This document shows positions 54,862 to 64,000 of a stretch of 64,000 nucleotides of DNA, one piece after another. Within the stretch, counting starts at the first letter, position 1, and every line of letters starts with the position of its first letter. Both the position numbers and the translations under genes were made by a program. Location of the stretch: positions 1 to 64,000 of the forward strand of contig NZ_BALC01000001.1 in assembly GCF_000612445.1 (NCBI RefSeq), given 5' to 3'. The stretch is from Liquorilactobacillus sucicola DSM 21376 = JCM 15457 (lineage in GTDB: Bacteria > Bacillota > Bacilli > Lactobacillales > Lactobacillaceae). The notes under the pieces are model-generated. The model was not told where the DNA came from, made no database searches, and saw nothing but the letters and a program-made list of their open reading frames with translations.

Positions 54862-57442
54862 ATGAAAATCATATCTGTTCAAATTTATGGTTTTGGAAAA
54901 TGGAGCGATGCATCGTTTGAGTTAAATCAAAACCTGAAAATTATTTATGGAAACAACGAAGCAGGAAAAACAACATTAAGGGCTTTTATAGCGAGCATCT
55001 TGTTTGGCTTTGCAACTAAACGCACCCCCTTTGAACAATATTGTCCCAAGGATGGTTCAAAATATGGAGGAGCGCTTAAAGTAGAAACTACTGATGGTCG
55101 GTTCATCATTGAAAGAATTGAAGGGGATCACGGTGGTAAGGTAAAAATAACTGAAGAACAGACGGGGCAAATTTGGCCTGAAAGTTTTCTTGAAAAATGG
55201 CTTGGTCCTGTCACAATCGAACTTTTCAGAGAAGTATATTTTTTTGATCAGGATTCGCTCCAGCAAATCGGTTTATTGGAACCAGAAGAGCTTGAAAAAA
55301 GTTTATTGAGTGTCGGAATTAGCGGAAGTCAAAGGGTTTTTGAAATGCAAAAGAGATTTCAAAAAAAAGCAGATGAAGTGTATAAGCCAACTGGACGCGT
55401 TCCGGTGCTTAACAAATTATTAAAGCTGTATAACCAAAAAAAACAGGCTATTGCTGAAATGAGATCAAAAACAAGTATTTTTAATGAAATAAGTCAAGAT
55501 ATACAAGAAAAACTAGAAAGCAAAAAAAAGTCTTGAAAACCAACTAAAAAAGTCCGAGAATAAATTAGTAAAATTGCGAAAAGCACAAAGTCTATGGCCA
55601 ATATACATTCAGTATCAGGAGCTCAAAGCTAAAAAGACTAATAAGACTAACGAAGCAGAAATAGATAAAGCGGGGTACCAAGAGCTTAGAGAACTAGTTT
55701 TAACACTTACCAGTGAGAAAAAAATGCTGCAACTTGCTGAAGATAAGATTGAATCATTAATTCAAGAAAAACAAAAGATAGAGTCTGCAAACTTGGATTA
55801 TTATAATTTACATGAAGATGAATTCAAGAATGTTTTTCAGTTACTTGACAATAAAACTGGGACAGTTCAGCGATTAGACCAGCTAACAAGTCAGCTCAGG
55901 GATTTACAACAAGAGCGCAAACGACTTATCCAAAGAAACAACTGGCAAGATGATATGTTGCGGTCTTTCTCACAGATAGACGGTAAACATCTGTTATTTC
56001 TCTTGGAACAAAATAATGTTGACGAAAGTAGAATGGTCAAAAATGAATCGCGTTCAGGCCAACGTAGCCGAAGAAACAAGATCGTAAAAGAGAGTAAAGC
56101 ATATCCCCTGTTACTTGGGGGCAGTGTAGGGCTGTTATTATTAGTTGTTTTTTTTACGGTCCCATTTTTCTGGGCTAGAGGATTATCTTTGGTTGGTTTG
56201 TTGATTGTAGTTTCATGGTTGTTTGTAGAATTTTTTAATAAGCCTGCGGCCAACAAAGAGCCTCTTTCTAGTACTAAAACAAATATAGATGAGATAAAAG
56301 AAGTATTAGCAGATGCTAATTGTAAAATGTCGTATGAAGTTTTAAGTGCTAGTCGAGCGGATCTTCAACAATGGTTTGAACTGACAGACAAGATTAGTAC
56401 ATGTCATACAGAATTACTTGATGTCGAAGAACAGTTGACTCAAGTAAAAAAAGAAACGATTTTTTGCGAAGAAAAACTTCTCTTATCAATGAACATTGTA
56501 CAGAGAGTTGAACAACTGCAGGCATACAGAAGAAAGATTGCACCTGCAATACGGGAACAGCAGGAACATTTACACTTAATTAACTACTATGAAAATGAGA
56601 AGAAGAAAAGACTTGATAAAATAACACCGCTTACTGATGAGATGGCGCAAAAACTTAAAATCTATGGAACAGAGAGTATTACTGATTTTGAAGCGAAGTA
56701 TGCAGCTCAAAATGATGAGGCTGCAGATGATATCAAGCTTGAAAGTCTGAAGCAACAGTTGGACTTACAAATAATCGATGTTCTAAAAACTAACCAAGAC
56801 TTGAGCGAAATTGAGCAAAAAAGTGAAGCAGCAGCAAAAGAACTAGAAAATGAAAAAAGAAGATTAAGTGAACTTATTACTTTCATAACGGAGAAAAGGG
56901 TTCGCCTTGAACAATTGGGACAATATGACAAACTTCAGATGATGGAGCAGGATTTAACAAATCTTCAAACTGAGATTGTTGACCAAGCAGAAAACTGGGT
57001 TGCTTTTAATGCAATAAAACAGTGGCTTAAGCGTATTTTAGAACTGTCCTCACAAAATACTTTACCAGAAGTGATTCAGCTGGCAGAAAAGTATTTTTCA
57101 CGTTTAACAAATCAGCACTTTAAGCAAATATTACTTGTTAAGGGAAGTTTAAAACTTGTTTCAAATGAAAAAATCAATTATGAGGTTGGTGAGCTTTCAC
57201 GAGCAACAACAGAACAACTATATATAGCTTTGCGTTTTGCGTTCATTGTTAAGGCAAATAAAAGATATCGACTACCGCTTATGGTGGATGATGCCTTTGT
57301 GAATTTCGATAAGCAGCGAAAAGAGAATATGATCTCTTTGTTAAAAGAAATCAGTAAAGAAACACAAGTTTTGTGTTTTGCAGTCGACATTGAACCATTC
57401 TGTGATAAAGTTAGTGAGGAAGAAATTTTAACGATCGGTTAG
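54862..57442 (+). pseudogene. yhaN: YhaN, SbcC-like AAA/ABC-type ATPase, frameshifted
   Basis: Partner of YhaO, about 860 residues when joined. The N-terminus has GNNEAGKTTLRAF (Walker A, about 33-45). The first frame stops at 55536 after an A8 run (55522-55529); in the +1 frame the protein continues SLENQLKKSENKLVKLRKAQS to 57442. Removing one A joins them. The middle holds long coiled coils and two adjacent membrane segments (KAYPLLLGGSVGLLLLVVFF and the next 25 residues), a YhaN trait. The C-terminal ATPase half has PLMVDDAFVNFD (Walker B). Confidence 0.87.
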
Positions 57443-57469
57443 TTTGAGAATGGAGAGGCAGGAACGAAA

Positions 57470-58438
57470 ATGAAGCAAAAGAAGATCTATGACTATGCGG
57501 TTGATGAAAATGTAGAGTTATTCGTTTTGATCAAATCTGCGGATGTAAGAATAGCGAAAAACGGGAAAAAATTTATCGCTTTTAATTTTTCAGACAGCTC
57601 GGGTGAAATAAGTGCCAAATTTTGGGACGCATCTGAGGAAGATATCGCGAACTTTGAGCCCGGCAAAATTGTTTTTTTGAAGGGTAAGAGGGAAGTATAC
57701 CAAAATAATCCGCAAATAAAAATTTATCATATGCGGCAAGCGGCGACTGATGAGCCTGCAAATCCAGAACTTTTTGTTAAAAAAGCTCCACTTTCAAAGG
57801 ATGACATGGAAAAGGAAATCAATCAAGCGCTTTTTGAAATCACTAACCCAAATTGGAACAGAGTCGTAAGATTTTTGCTGCACGAGCATCACGATGCTTT
57901 TTTCAGTTTTCCGGCTGCTAAAAAAAATCATCATGCCTTTGATGGCGGATTAGCTTATCACACACTGTCAATGTTGCGTTTGGCTCATTCGATTGCAAGG
58001 CAGTATTCCGACATAATCAATGCTCCTTTACTATATGCAGGAACTATTCTCCATGATTTAGGGAAGACAATAGAGTTATCAGGACCGATTGCAACTAGAT
58101 ATACACTTGAAGGCAATCTCATTGGGCACATTATTATAATCGATGAGGAAATTGTCAAAGCTTGTCAGCAGCTAAAGATTGATCTTGATAGTGAGGACAT
58201 GATCTTATTGCGGCACATGATCCTCGCCCATCATGGTTTATTGGAATATGGATCCCCAGTGCGGCCACATTTACTTGAAGCAGAGGTCTTGCATCAAATT
58301 GATGAGCTGGATGCCTCTATTCAGATGTTAAGAGGTACTTTGGCCCATACAGAACCCGGACAGTTTTCTGAACGTATTTTTGGAATGGATGGGCGCAATT
58401 TTTATCGGCCAGAAGGAAATATACAGTCAGATGAATAA
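57470..58438 (+). CDS. yhaM: 3'-5' exoribonuclease YhaM
   Basis: 322 residues: an N-terminal OB-fold (about 18-95) and a C-terminal HD domain (about 155-290) with NHHAFDGGLAYHTLSM and ILHDLGKTIEL as metal-binding blocks. YhaM trims RNA 3' ends and can also cut single-stranded DNA. ATG 57470 follows GGAG. It comes directly after yhaN and is likely in the same transcript, as in other Firmicutes. A strong hairpin follows. Confidence 0.94.
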   Translation: MKQKKIYDYAVDENVELFVLIKSADVRIAKNGKKFIAFNFSDSSGEISAKFWDASEEDIANFEPGKIVFLKGKREVYQNNPQIKIYHMRQAATDEPANPELFVKKAPLSKDDMEKEINQALFEITNPNWNRVVRFLLHEHHDAFFSFPAAKKNHHAFDGGLAYHTLSMLRLAHSIARQYSDIINAPLLYAGTILHDLGKTIELSGPIATRYTLEGNLIGHIIIIDEEIVKACQQLKIDLDSEDMILLRHMILAHHGLLEYGSPVRPHLLEAEVLHQIDELDASIQMLRGTLAHTEPGQFSERIFGMDGRNFYRPEGNIQSDE

Positions 58439-58520
58439 CCAAAAGATAGTTGTTCGTGCAGCATGATTATTTAGCTTGTTATCAAGTGACAGGACAGCTG
58501 AAAAGTTATAGTTTAGAAAA

Positions 58521-58570
58521 AAACAATGAGCTAAGTCAAAACACTGTTTTGACTTAGCTCATTGTTTTAA
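58521..58570. terminator. Bidirectional terminator between yhaM and prsA
   Basis: AAAACAATGAGCTAAGTCAA pairs exactly with TTGACTTAGCTCATTGTTTT. Serves both converging genes. Confidence 0.92.
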
Positions 58571-58632
58571 ATTACTTATTATACTCGACCTGTTGCTTAA
58601 AGCTAATTAACTGGAACCAAACAAGAGTATTC

Positions 58633-59510
58633 TTAGTTGGCGGAGCTTGAGGTTGAAAGATAGTTGGAAAGTACGTCTTTCAGGTCTTTATCTTTGATCG
58701 AAACATTCCCCTTCTTCAAAACCTTCGAAACTATGCTCTGGAGAGAAGAAGAATCATTCATCTTGTTGTCGATAATCTGTGTCTTCAAAGTTGCTGTGTG
58801 GTCAGACATCTTGCCTTTGGCCGGTTTTTTAACAGCTTGATAACATGATAACCATAACTTGTTTTGACAGGTTCCTTTGTGTACTCGCCTTGTTTCAGAG
58901 CGAAAGCGGCCTTTTTAAAAGTTGAATCTAAAGAAGTGTCGGTATTATCGAAAGCAGTAAGCTTGCCACCCTTACTTTTTGAAGCCGTATCAGTTGAATA
59001 TTCTTTAGCAAGTTTGCTGAAATCTTCCCCGCTTTGCAGTTTCTTTATAACGTCTTGTGCGGTCGATTTCTTTGCTACAAGAATATGAGCGACCGTTGTC
59101 TTGGGCTCATATGATTTCCATTGTTTTTCAAGTTCTTTGTTGGTAATCTTCGTGTTTGCCTTTACAGCTTCACGAAGTAGAAGACTTGAGCGAATTTGCT
59201 TTTTTAAGCTGGATTTTGTCATTCCATTCTGTGATAAGACAGAACTGAATGATGAGCCGTACTGATTTTTATAAGTGTTATACTGCTGTGTAACTTTCTT
59301 ATCAGAAACCTTATCACCATACTGTTTCTCAAGCACTTTGTCCAAGATCATCTGCTGCAGAATCTGCTTACCGGACGAAGTCTTTTTCATGCTATCATAA
59401 TACTCACTTTCGGTTATCTTACCACCGGAAGTTGTTGCAACTGTTTTTGAGCATGCTGCAAGACTTAATGTCATAAGAACTCCTGCTACACCAAGAACCC
59501 ATTTTTTCAT
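58633..59510 (-). pseudogene. prsA: PrsA peptidyl-prolyl isomerase lipoprotein, frameshifted
   Basis: Extracytoplasmic foldase of about 293 residues. From ATG 59510: [20 protein letters not shown], a lipoprotein signal with lipobox LAAC. The parvulin domain is visible as [14 protein letters not shown] through GYHVIKLL. The frame is lost at an A6 run (about 58823-58830): the listed frame ends at 58785 in unrelated residues, while the other frame continues [20 protein letters not shown] to YLSTSSSAN. One added A restores it. The protein is usually required for folding of secreted proteins. Confidence 0.88.
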
Positions 59511-59678
59511 TATAGAAAACACATCCCATTCATATTTTTCTTTGTACACTCAGGTAAAAAAGCATACAAACTAACGATAACGATAATAACTATAACACAA
59601 TCACAATAAAAGATTGGTCAAAATGAAAAAGTTTACCAAAATTTCAGTTTTCAACCAGTCTTTCTGAAAACTGTGCAG

Positions 59679-59990
59679 TCAGCTTTGATATTTTGACTGT
59701 TCTTTGTCTAGTTTATCAAGATGGGGTTTTATGAGAAATTGGAATTCGTTGATTTCATCCATCACTTCCTCGAAAACAGGTGAATACTTATCAATGTCAT
59801 GTGCAAGATTCTTAAAATTGTTAGAAACTTGACCGGTTTTTTCGATCATTGCATGTAGATTATTTTTTAGGTCAGTATACTGCTTCTTGGCCTTCTCACC
59901 GCGGAGTCTTAATTGACGACGTGAACAATACACCGCAAACGATGTGCCGGCAACAGCGCTGATCAGTGTTAGTTTTGTAATTGTCTTCAA
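59679..59990 (-). CDS. Hypothetical protein with N-terminal membrane segment (103 aa)
   Basis: TTG 59990, about ten bases after AAGGAG. An N-terminal hydrophobic segment (about 6-21) is followed by a basic stretch and a long helical, coiled-coil-like region (38-95). The gene lies just after hit on the same strand, with six bases between, so it is co-transcribed. Similar small genes sit next to hit/ecs in lactobacilli; function unknown. Confidence 0.7.
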   Translation of the reverse strand: MKTITKLTLISAVAGTSFAVYCSRRQLRLRGEKAKKQYTDLKNNLHAMIEKTGQVSNNFKNLAHDIDKYSPVFEEVMDEINEFQFLIKPHLDKLDKEQSKYQS

Positions 59991-59996
59991 GTAGGA

Positions 59997-60425
59997 TCAC
60001 TCCTTAAATTGTTTTTTTATTTGTGCTGCGATGTGGTTTAGTTTTTCTTGCTTGTACTTGTCAGAGTTGTCTGTAAAATTCATTTTAAAGTCATCTTTTT
60101 CCGAATAACGTGGAATAAGATGGAAATGGGAATGAAAAACTGATTGATATGCGATAGCCCCATTATTGTTTACAATATTCATTCCCTTGATGGAAGTGTT
60201 GCTGTTTTTTATTGCTCGTGCAATTTTGGGAATTCGTTGAAAAACAGTAGCCGCAAGGTTTGTATCATATTCAAAGATATCAGCAACATGTTTTTTAGGA
60301 ACGACTAATGTATGACCTGGTGTTGTTTGTGAGATATCTAGAAAGGCTTTAACAGATTCATCTTCATATATAGTTGTGCTTGGAATTTCGCCAGCGATAA
60401 TTTTACAAAAAATACAGTTTTCCAT
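59997..60425 (-). CDS. hit: HIT family protein
   Basis: 142 residues from ATG 60425 (GAAGGCAATAGT upstream); the in-frame ATG at 60443 is the ribosome-binding-site region itself. ENCIFCKIIAGEIPS starts with the C-x-x-C zinc ligand pair, and FHSHFHLIPRY carries the histidine triad. HIT proteins hydrolyse nucleoside phosphoramidates or dinucleotides. It is divergent from ecsAB, an arrangement seen across Firmicutes. Confidence 0.93.
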   Translation of the reverse strand: MENCIFCKIIAGEIPSTTIYEDESVKAFLDISQTTPGHTLVVPKKHVADIFEYDTNLAATVFQRIPKIARAIKNSNTSIKGMNIVNNNGAIAYQSVFHSHFHLIPRYSEKDDFKMNFTDNSDKYKQEKLNHIAAQIKKQFKE

Positions 60426-60516
60426 ACTATTGCCTTCTTTCAAAGTTATTCACAATAAGTATACACTAAATAGCGGTCTACATGGGTTTCTTTTGAACTA
60501 GACTTCATAAAATATA

Positions 60517-60525
60517 TGCTATAAT
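60517..60525 (+). promoter_or_regulatory. Extended -10 promoter of ecsAB
   Basis: TGC-TATAAT: a perfect extended -10 about 37 bp upstream of the ecsA start. No good -35 at the usual distance. Confidence 0.6.
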
Positions 60526-60561
60526 ACCACTAAGAAAAAACTTGAAAGGAATACAATTGTA

Positions 60562-61302
60562 ATGACATTAAAAATTAATGGCTTGGTTGGAGGATACTCG
60601 CAAGTACCTGTTTTAAAAAATATCTCATTTGAAGTTCGCGCTGGTCAGGTAGTTGGGCTTATTGGTTTGAATGGTGCAGGGAAGTCAACGACAATCAATC
60701 ATGTTATTGGTTTGCTGACACCGCAAAAGGGGAGTATTACGATTGATGGAGTTACTTTATTGGCGAGCCCAGAAAAGTATAAAAGTAAAATGGCATACAT
60801 CCCAGAAATACCAGTGTTGTATCAAGAATTGACATTAAAGGAACACATAGAGTTAACAATAATGGCATATGGTATGAATAAAGAAAAAGCTTGGGCACGC
60901 GCTCGAAAACTTCTCAAGACGTTTAGGCTCTCTAATAAGCTTGAATGGTTTCCCGCCAACTTTTCAAAGGGTATGAAACAAAAAGTGATGATTGTATGTG
61001 CTTTTTTAACTGAGGCAGATTTTTATGTGATCGATGAACCTTTTTTAGGTTTGGATCCATTAGCGACTAGAGATTTATTGAATCTGATTGAAAAGGAAAG
61101 AAAAAGGGGAGCGGCTATCTTGATGTCGACACATGTTTTAAGTACGGCACAGGAATATTGCAATTATTTTGTGCTTCTTCATCAGGGAAAGATAAGAACA
61201 CAAGGAACATTTGAAGAGCTGAGAAACTCGTATCAGGATCAGCAAGCAAGTTTGACAGATATATATCTTGGTTTGACACAGGAAGTGACAGATGATGAAT
61301 AA
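60562..61302 (+). CDS. ecsA: ABC transporter ATP-binding protein EcsA
   Basis: 246 residues. Walker A GLNGAGKSTTINH (about 36-48), a degenerate signature FSKGMKQKV in place of LSGGQ, Walker B FYVIDEPFLGLDP, and the H-loop histidine in STHVLS. EcsAB is needed for protein secretion and related processing in Bacillus, and its substrate is not settled. Its stop overlaps the ecsB start by 11 bases. Confidence 0.94.
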   Translation: MTLKINGLVGGYSQVPVLKNISFEVRAGQVVGLIGLNGAGKSTTINHVIGLLTPQKGSITIDGVTLLASPEKYKSKMAYIPEIPVLYQELTLKEHIELTIMAYGMNKEKAWARARKLLKTFRLSNKLEWFPANFSKGMKQKVMIVCAFLTEADFYVIDEPFLGLDPLATRDLLNLIEKERKRGAAILMSTHVLSTAQEYCNYFVLLHQGKIRTQGTFEELRNSYQDQQASLTDIYLGLTQEVTDDE

Positions 61303-62508
61303 ATTGTGGACGAAACGTTTGAAAAAGTATCAAAAGTTGCTCCTTCATTATTCAAGATTCGTGTTGAATGATCATTTTGTACTTGCGCTGCTTTTTTTTG
61401 TAGGCGGATTAGGGTTAGGTTATTCTAATTTTTTAAGATCACTGCCGAGTACCTCCGAATGGTGGAGCAAACCATTAATGATCGTTGTGTTAGTGATTGT
61501 GCTGCAATTTGGGAGCTTTATATCACTTCTAGATGAACCTGATACGATATTCCTTCTGCCCTTAGAAAGCAAAATGATCATTCTTTTGAAACAAGCATTC
61601 AAACATTCTTATTTAATTGCAGCTTTGTTCCAATCTGTTTGCTTCCTGCTAGCAGTTCCTTTTTTGCAAAAGGGCCTTCATCTAACTGGTATAGAGATGC
61701 TTTTGCTCTGGCTAGTGCAGCTTCTCTTAAAAGCGGTCTATCTCGAACGTTTCCTTATTATCAGTTACGCTGTCAATTTTGATAAATGGTGGATAAAGGT
61801 ATTATGTGAAATTGCTGGTCCGATATTGATATTGATAGTGGCTCTTTATGGCGGAGTGATCTGGGCGTTGTTGCTTACCTTGTTTGCATTGTTTACGCTT
61901 TTTACTTTAGCTCAAAGAGCTACAGTTAAAAATGTATTACGCTGGAAACGTATGTTGCAGATTGAGAATCAGCGAATGATGACTCTTTACAGATTCATCA
62001 ATCTTTTTACGGATGTGCCACAGGTCAAAGGCAAGGTTCATCGCTTCAGATTATTTGATGCATACTTACCAAAAATGAAAACGCCAAAAGATGTTTTTAA
62101 GTTTCTCTATTGGCGTGCGTTAGTCAGAAAAGGTGAATACAGTAGCTTATATTTGCGACTTACGTTACTAGGCGTTGTAGTTTTAATATTTGTTCCAAAC
62201 TTAATTTTGACGATGGTTTTGCTAGCTCTTTTTTTGTACTTAATAGGTTTTCAGCTGTTGCCACTTTACAATGATCATGATGATATTGTGTTCACACATA
62301 TCTATCCCCTAAAAAGGCTGAACGTCTCGCCAATTTTAGGTGGGTACTGCGAGTTTTATTATTAGCGACAGGTGTTCTTCTAGTTGGCGCAAGTGCTTTT
62401 GCAGGGCATTCTATGATTGAAACTATGGAGATTTCAGCTGTTGCAATCATAATGATTGTTTTTTTAACGGGCAATTTTTTGACAAAGTACGCAGCTAAAA
62501 GTGCTTGA
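61292..62508 (+). pseudogene. ecsB: ABC transporter permease EcsB, frameshifted near the C-terminus
   Basis: Membrane subunit of EcsAB, about 405 residues when restored. Hydrophobic segments are evident throughout; LDEPDTIFLLPLE (about 80-92) is a family block. The first frame stops at 62365, but at an A5 run (about 62311-62315) the other frame continues KAERLANFRWVLRVLLLATG to FLTKYAAKSA, with the last two membrane segments. One added A repairs it. Start ATG 61292 or 61295 overlaps ecsA. Confidence 0.87.
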
Positions 62509-62571
62509 CACACAGTAATGAAATTTGTAGACTATTACTAGTTAGGTATCGTGTAGAGGAGATTGGCCAAT

Positions 62572-63366
62572 ATGGATTTCAGACTGGATGACGGTTGGCA
62601 GATTCGTCCGATTGGCGGTAATACCGGAATGGCGTATGTAGGGACAAAGGAGCAGGAGAAGCTTTTTATAAAGCGTAATACATCCCCTTTTTTGGCAGCT
62701 CTCTCGTTAGAAGAGATAACCCCACGCTTGGTATGGACAAGGCATATTTCAACTGGAGATACTTTGACAGCACAAGAGTGGCTTAACGGACGCAGCTTAA
62801 CTCGTGAAGAGATGAAGGGTGAGCGAGTTGTGGCTCTGTTGTCACGAGTGCACAGCTCAAAAGTACTCAAGAAGATGTTGCTTCAGGTAGGGGGTTGCTA
62901 TGTTTTCCCAGAAGATTTGTTAGCAAATTATTTTCGGGGATTAAGCAGCTCTTTGAGACAGCATCCTTTGTTGAAGGATGTCGCTAATAGGTTGAGGTCT
63001 TGCCAACCAAAGTTTGATCATCGAGATTATCGTGTTTGTCATGGTGATCTGAATCACAAAAATTGGTTATTATCAGATTCGAATCGACTGTATTTGGTTG
63101 ACTGGGAGTCAGCAACACTGGCTGACCCAGTCATGGATCTGAGTATGTTAATGTGTCAGTATGTCCCACGTAAGGATTGGAAAACATGGTTGACAGTTAA
63201 TTTTGAGAAGAAGTTAACGAGTACATTTCAACAGCGGATGATGTGGTATTGCATGTTGAACTTATTATTGTCGATCAAACATCAGTGCGAGCGTGGTCAT
63301 TTCATCGAAATGAACCAAGACATCTTAAAGCTTGCTGACATATCAAAAGAGCAGAAATTTATCTAA
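62572..63366 (+). CDS. YtmP-like aminoglycoside phosphotransferase/choline kinase fold protein
   Basis: 264 residues from ATG 62572, preceded by GAGGAGA; the TTG at 62563 is less likely. The kinase catalytic loop CHGDLNHKNWLL (about 164-175) with its catalytic Asp and metal-binding Asn, and the following VDWESATLADPVMDLS, define the APH/choline kinase fold. It lies immediately upstream of trmB as ytmP does in Bacillus. The substrate of YtmP is unknown. Terminator downstream. Confidence 0.88.
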   Translation: MDFRLDDGWQIRPIGGNTGMAYVGTKEQEKLFIKRNTSPFLAALSLEEITPRLVWTRHISTGDTLTAQEWLNGRSLTREEMKGERVVALLSRVHSSKVLKKMLLQVGGCYVFPEDLLANYFRGLSSSLRQHPLLKDVANRLRSCQPKFDHRDYRVCHGDLNHKNWLLSDSNRLYLVDWESATLADPVMDLSMLMCQYVPRKDWKTWLTVNFEKKLTSTFQQRMMWYCMLNLLLSIKHQCERGHFIEMNQDILKLADISKEQKFI

Positions 63367-63457
63367 CATCGTAGGGTTGAGTTGTTAAAGACAGTGTCTT
63401 TGATGAAGACTATGAGGATTTATTTCTGACTAGAATTACAGTTTTAATGTTATAGTA

Positions 63458-63494
63458 AGCTGAAACAAATTGAGCTTTTGTTCCGGCTTTTTTA
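63458..63494 (+). terminator. Terminator before trmB
   Basis: Imperfect stem AGCTGAAACAA / TTGTTCCGGCT followed by a T run. Confidence 0.65.
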
Positions 63495-63532
63495 TTTTCA
63501 AATAATTATTGTAGTTTTATGGGAGGAAAAGT

Positions 63533-64000
63533 ATGCGTTTACGCAATAAGCCATGGGCAAAGCCCTTAATCGAAGCTAATCCAGAGTTCATTGCAACCGA
63601 TCCTAAAAAGTATCGAGGCGTGTGGCAAGATCGCTTCAACAAAAAGGCCCCACTCTACATCGAAATCGGAATGGGGAAAGGGCAGTTCATTATTGAGATG
63701 GCCCAAAAGTACCCTGCACGTAATTTTATCGGTATCGAATTGCAGACCTCTGTGGCAGCGGTTGTTTTGAAAAAACAGCTCGAATTGAAATTGAAAAATT
63801 TGCAATTAGTCTGTGCCAATGGCAGTGGGGTCAGTGAATATTTTGAGACTGGCGAAGTAACAGGAATTTACCTGAATTTTTCAGATCCTTGGCCAAAAAA
63901 GAGACAAGCCAAGAGAAGATTAACGTACCCATCATTTTTAAAACAGTACCAAACTATATTGCGAGAAGAAGGCCGTCTGGAATTCAAAACAGACAATCGT
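63533..64000 (+). CDS. trmB: tRNA (guanine-N7-)-methyltransferase, 5' part
   Basis: The gene runs off the window: 156 of roughly 215 residues are present and the frame is open to the end. GGGAGG lies six bases before ATG 63533. [15 protein letters not shown] (about 43-57) is the SAM-binding motif, IGIEL the next strand, and [16 protein letters not shown] the conserved catalytic and tRNA-binding block. It methylates G46 of tRNAs. Confidence 0.95.
   Translation, partial: MRLRNKPWAKPLIEANPEFIATDPKKYRGVWQDRFNKKAPLYIEIGMGKGQFIIEMAQKYPARNFIGIELQTSVAAVVLKKQLELKLKNLQLVCANGSGVSEYFETGEVTGIYLNFSDPWPKKRQAKRRLTYPSFLKQYQTILREEGRLEFKTDNR

Overview
The window looks like chromosome of a low-GC lactic acid bacterium of the Lactobacillaceae. 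Three things support this: an SMK-box (SAM-III) leader on metK, T-box leaders on leuS and argS, and gene order shared with Bacillus and lactobacilli (yhaO-yhaN-yhaM-prsA-hit-ecsAB-ytmP-trmB; ytgP next to an rsuA-type gene). A member of the former L. salivarius clade or Liquorilactobacillus is plausible, but the genus is an inference. I see no phage, plasmid, IS element, CRISPR array or rRNA.

Layout. 1-1.6 kb: a 16-gene tRNA operon with a strong promoter and a terminator; an fMet-Asp pair occurs twice as a perfect 160-bp repeat. 1.7-5.7 kb: metK and leuS under RNA leaders. 5.9-12.4 kb: amino-acid permease, MurJ/YtgP-type flippase, rRNA pseudouridine synthase, nnrD (minus strand), pepV. 12.6-23.1 kb: accessory-looking stretch with small unknown genes, two universal stress proteins, a T-box-controlled glutamine amidotransferase (minus), gshA, a YagU-like protein, a broken tspO, an unlisted 37-aa protein, a TetR regulator and tRNA-Leu(CAG). 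23.5-28.7 kb: APC permease with an isoleucine 2-epimerase-like PLP enzyme, a nucleotidyltransferase-like gene and ackA. 29.3-42.3 kb: de novo purine genes in two transcription units, purEKB and purCSQLFMNHD, each with PurR-box-like sequence upstream. 42.4-53.5 kb: second flippase, LysR regulator, MATE transporter, an orphan tRNA-Gly(CCC), argS, a Crp/Fnr-type regulator, argR, a class A PBP and a YlbF-like gene. 53.6-64 kb: yhaO, yhaN, yhaM, prsA, hit, ecsAB, ytmP and the 5' part of trmB, which runs off the window.

The most striking property is that nine otherwise ordinary genes are split by one- or two-base shifts, mostly in short homopolymers: murJ/ytgP, tspO, the epimerase, purB, the MATE gene, the class A PBP, yhaN, prsA and ecsB. 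Both halves stay conserved and several are core genes. Uncorrected sequencing indels are therefore more likely than gene decay for most of them. The tspO remnant, which also lacks its C-terminus, is the best candidate for a true pseudogene.

I found no single convincing new multi-gene system. The best leads are the T-box on a lone glutamine amidotransferase, the orphan tRNA-Gly(CCC), an ArgR with an altered arginine-contact motif, the 37-aa protein with a near-ideal ribosome binding site, and a dispersed modular 3'-end repeat.
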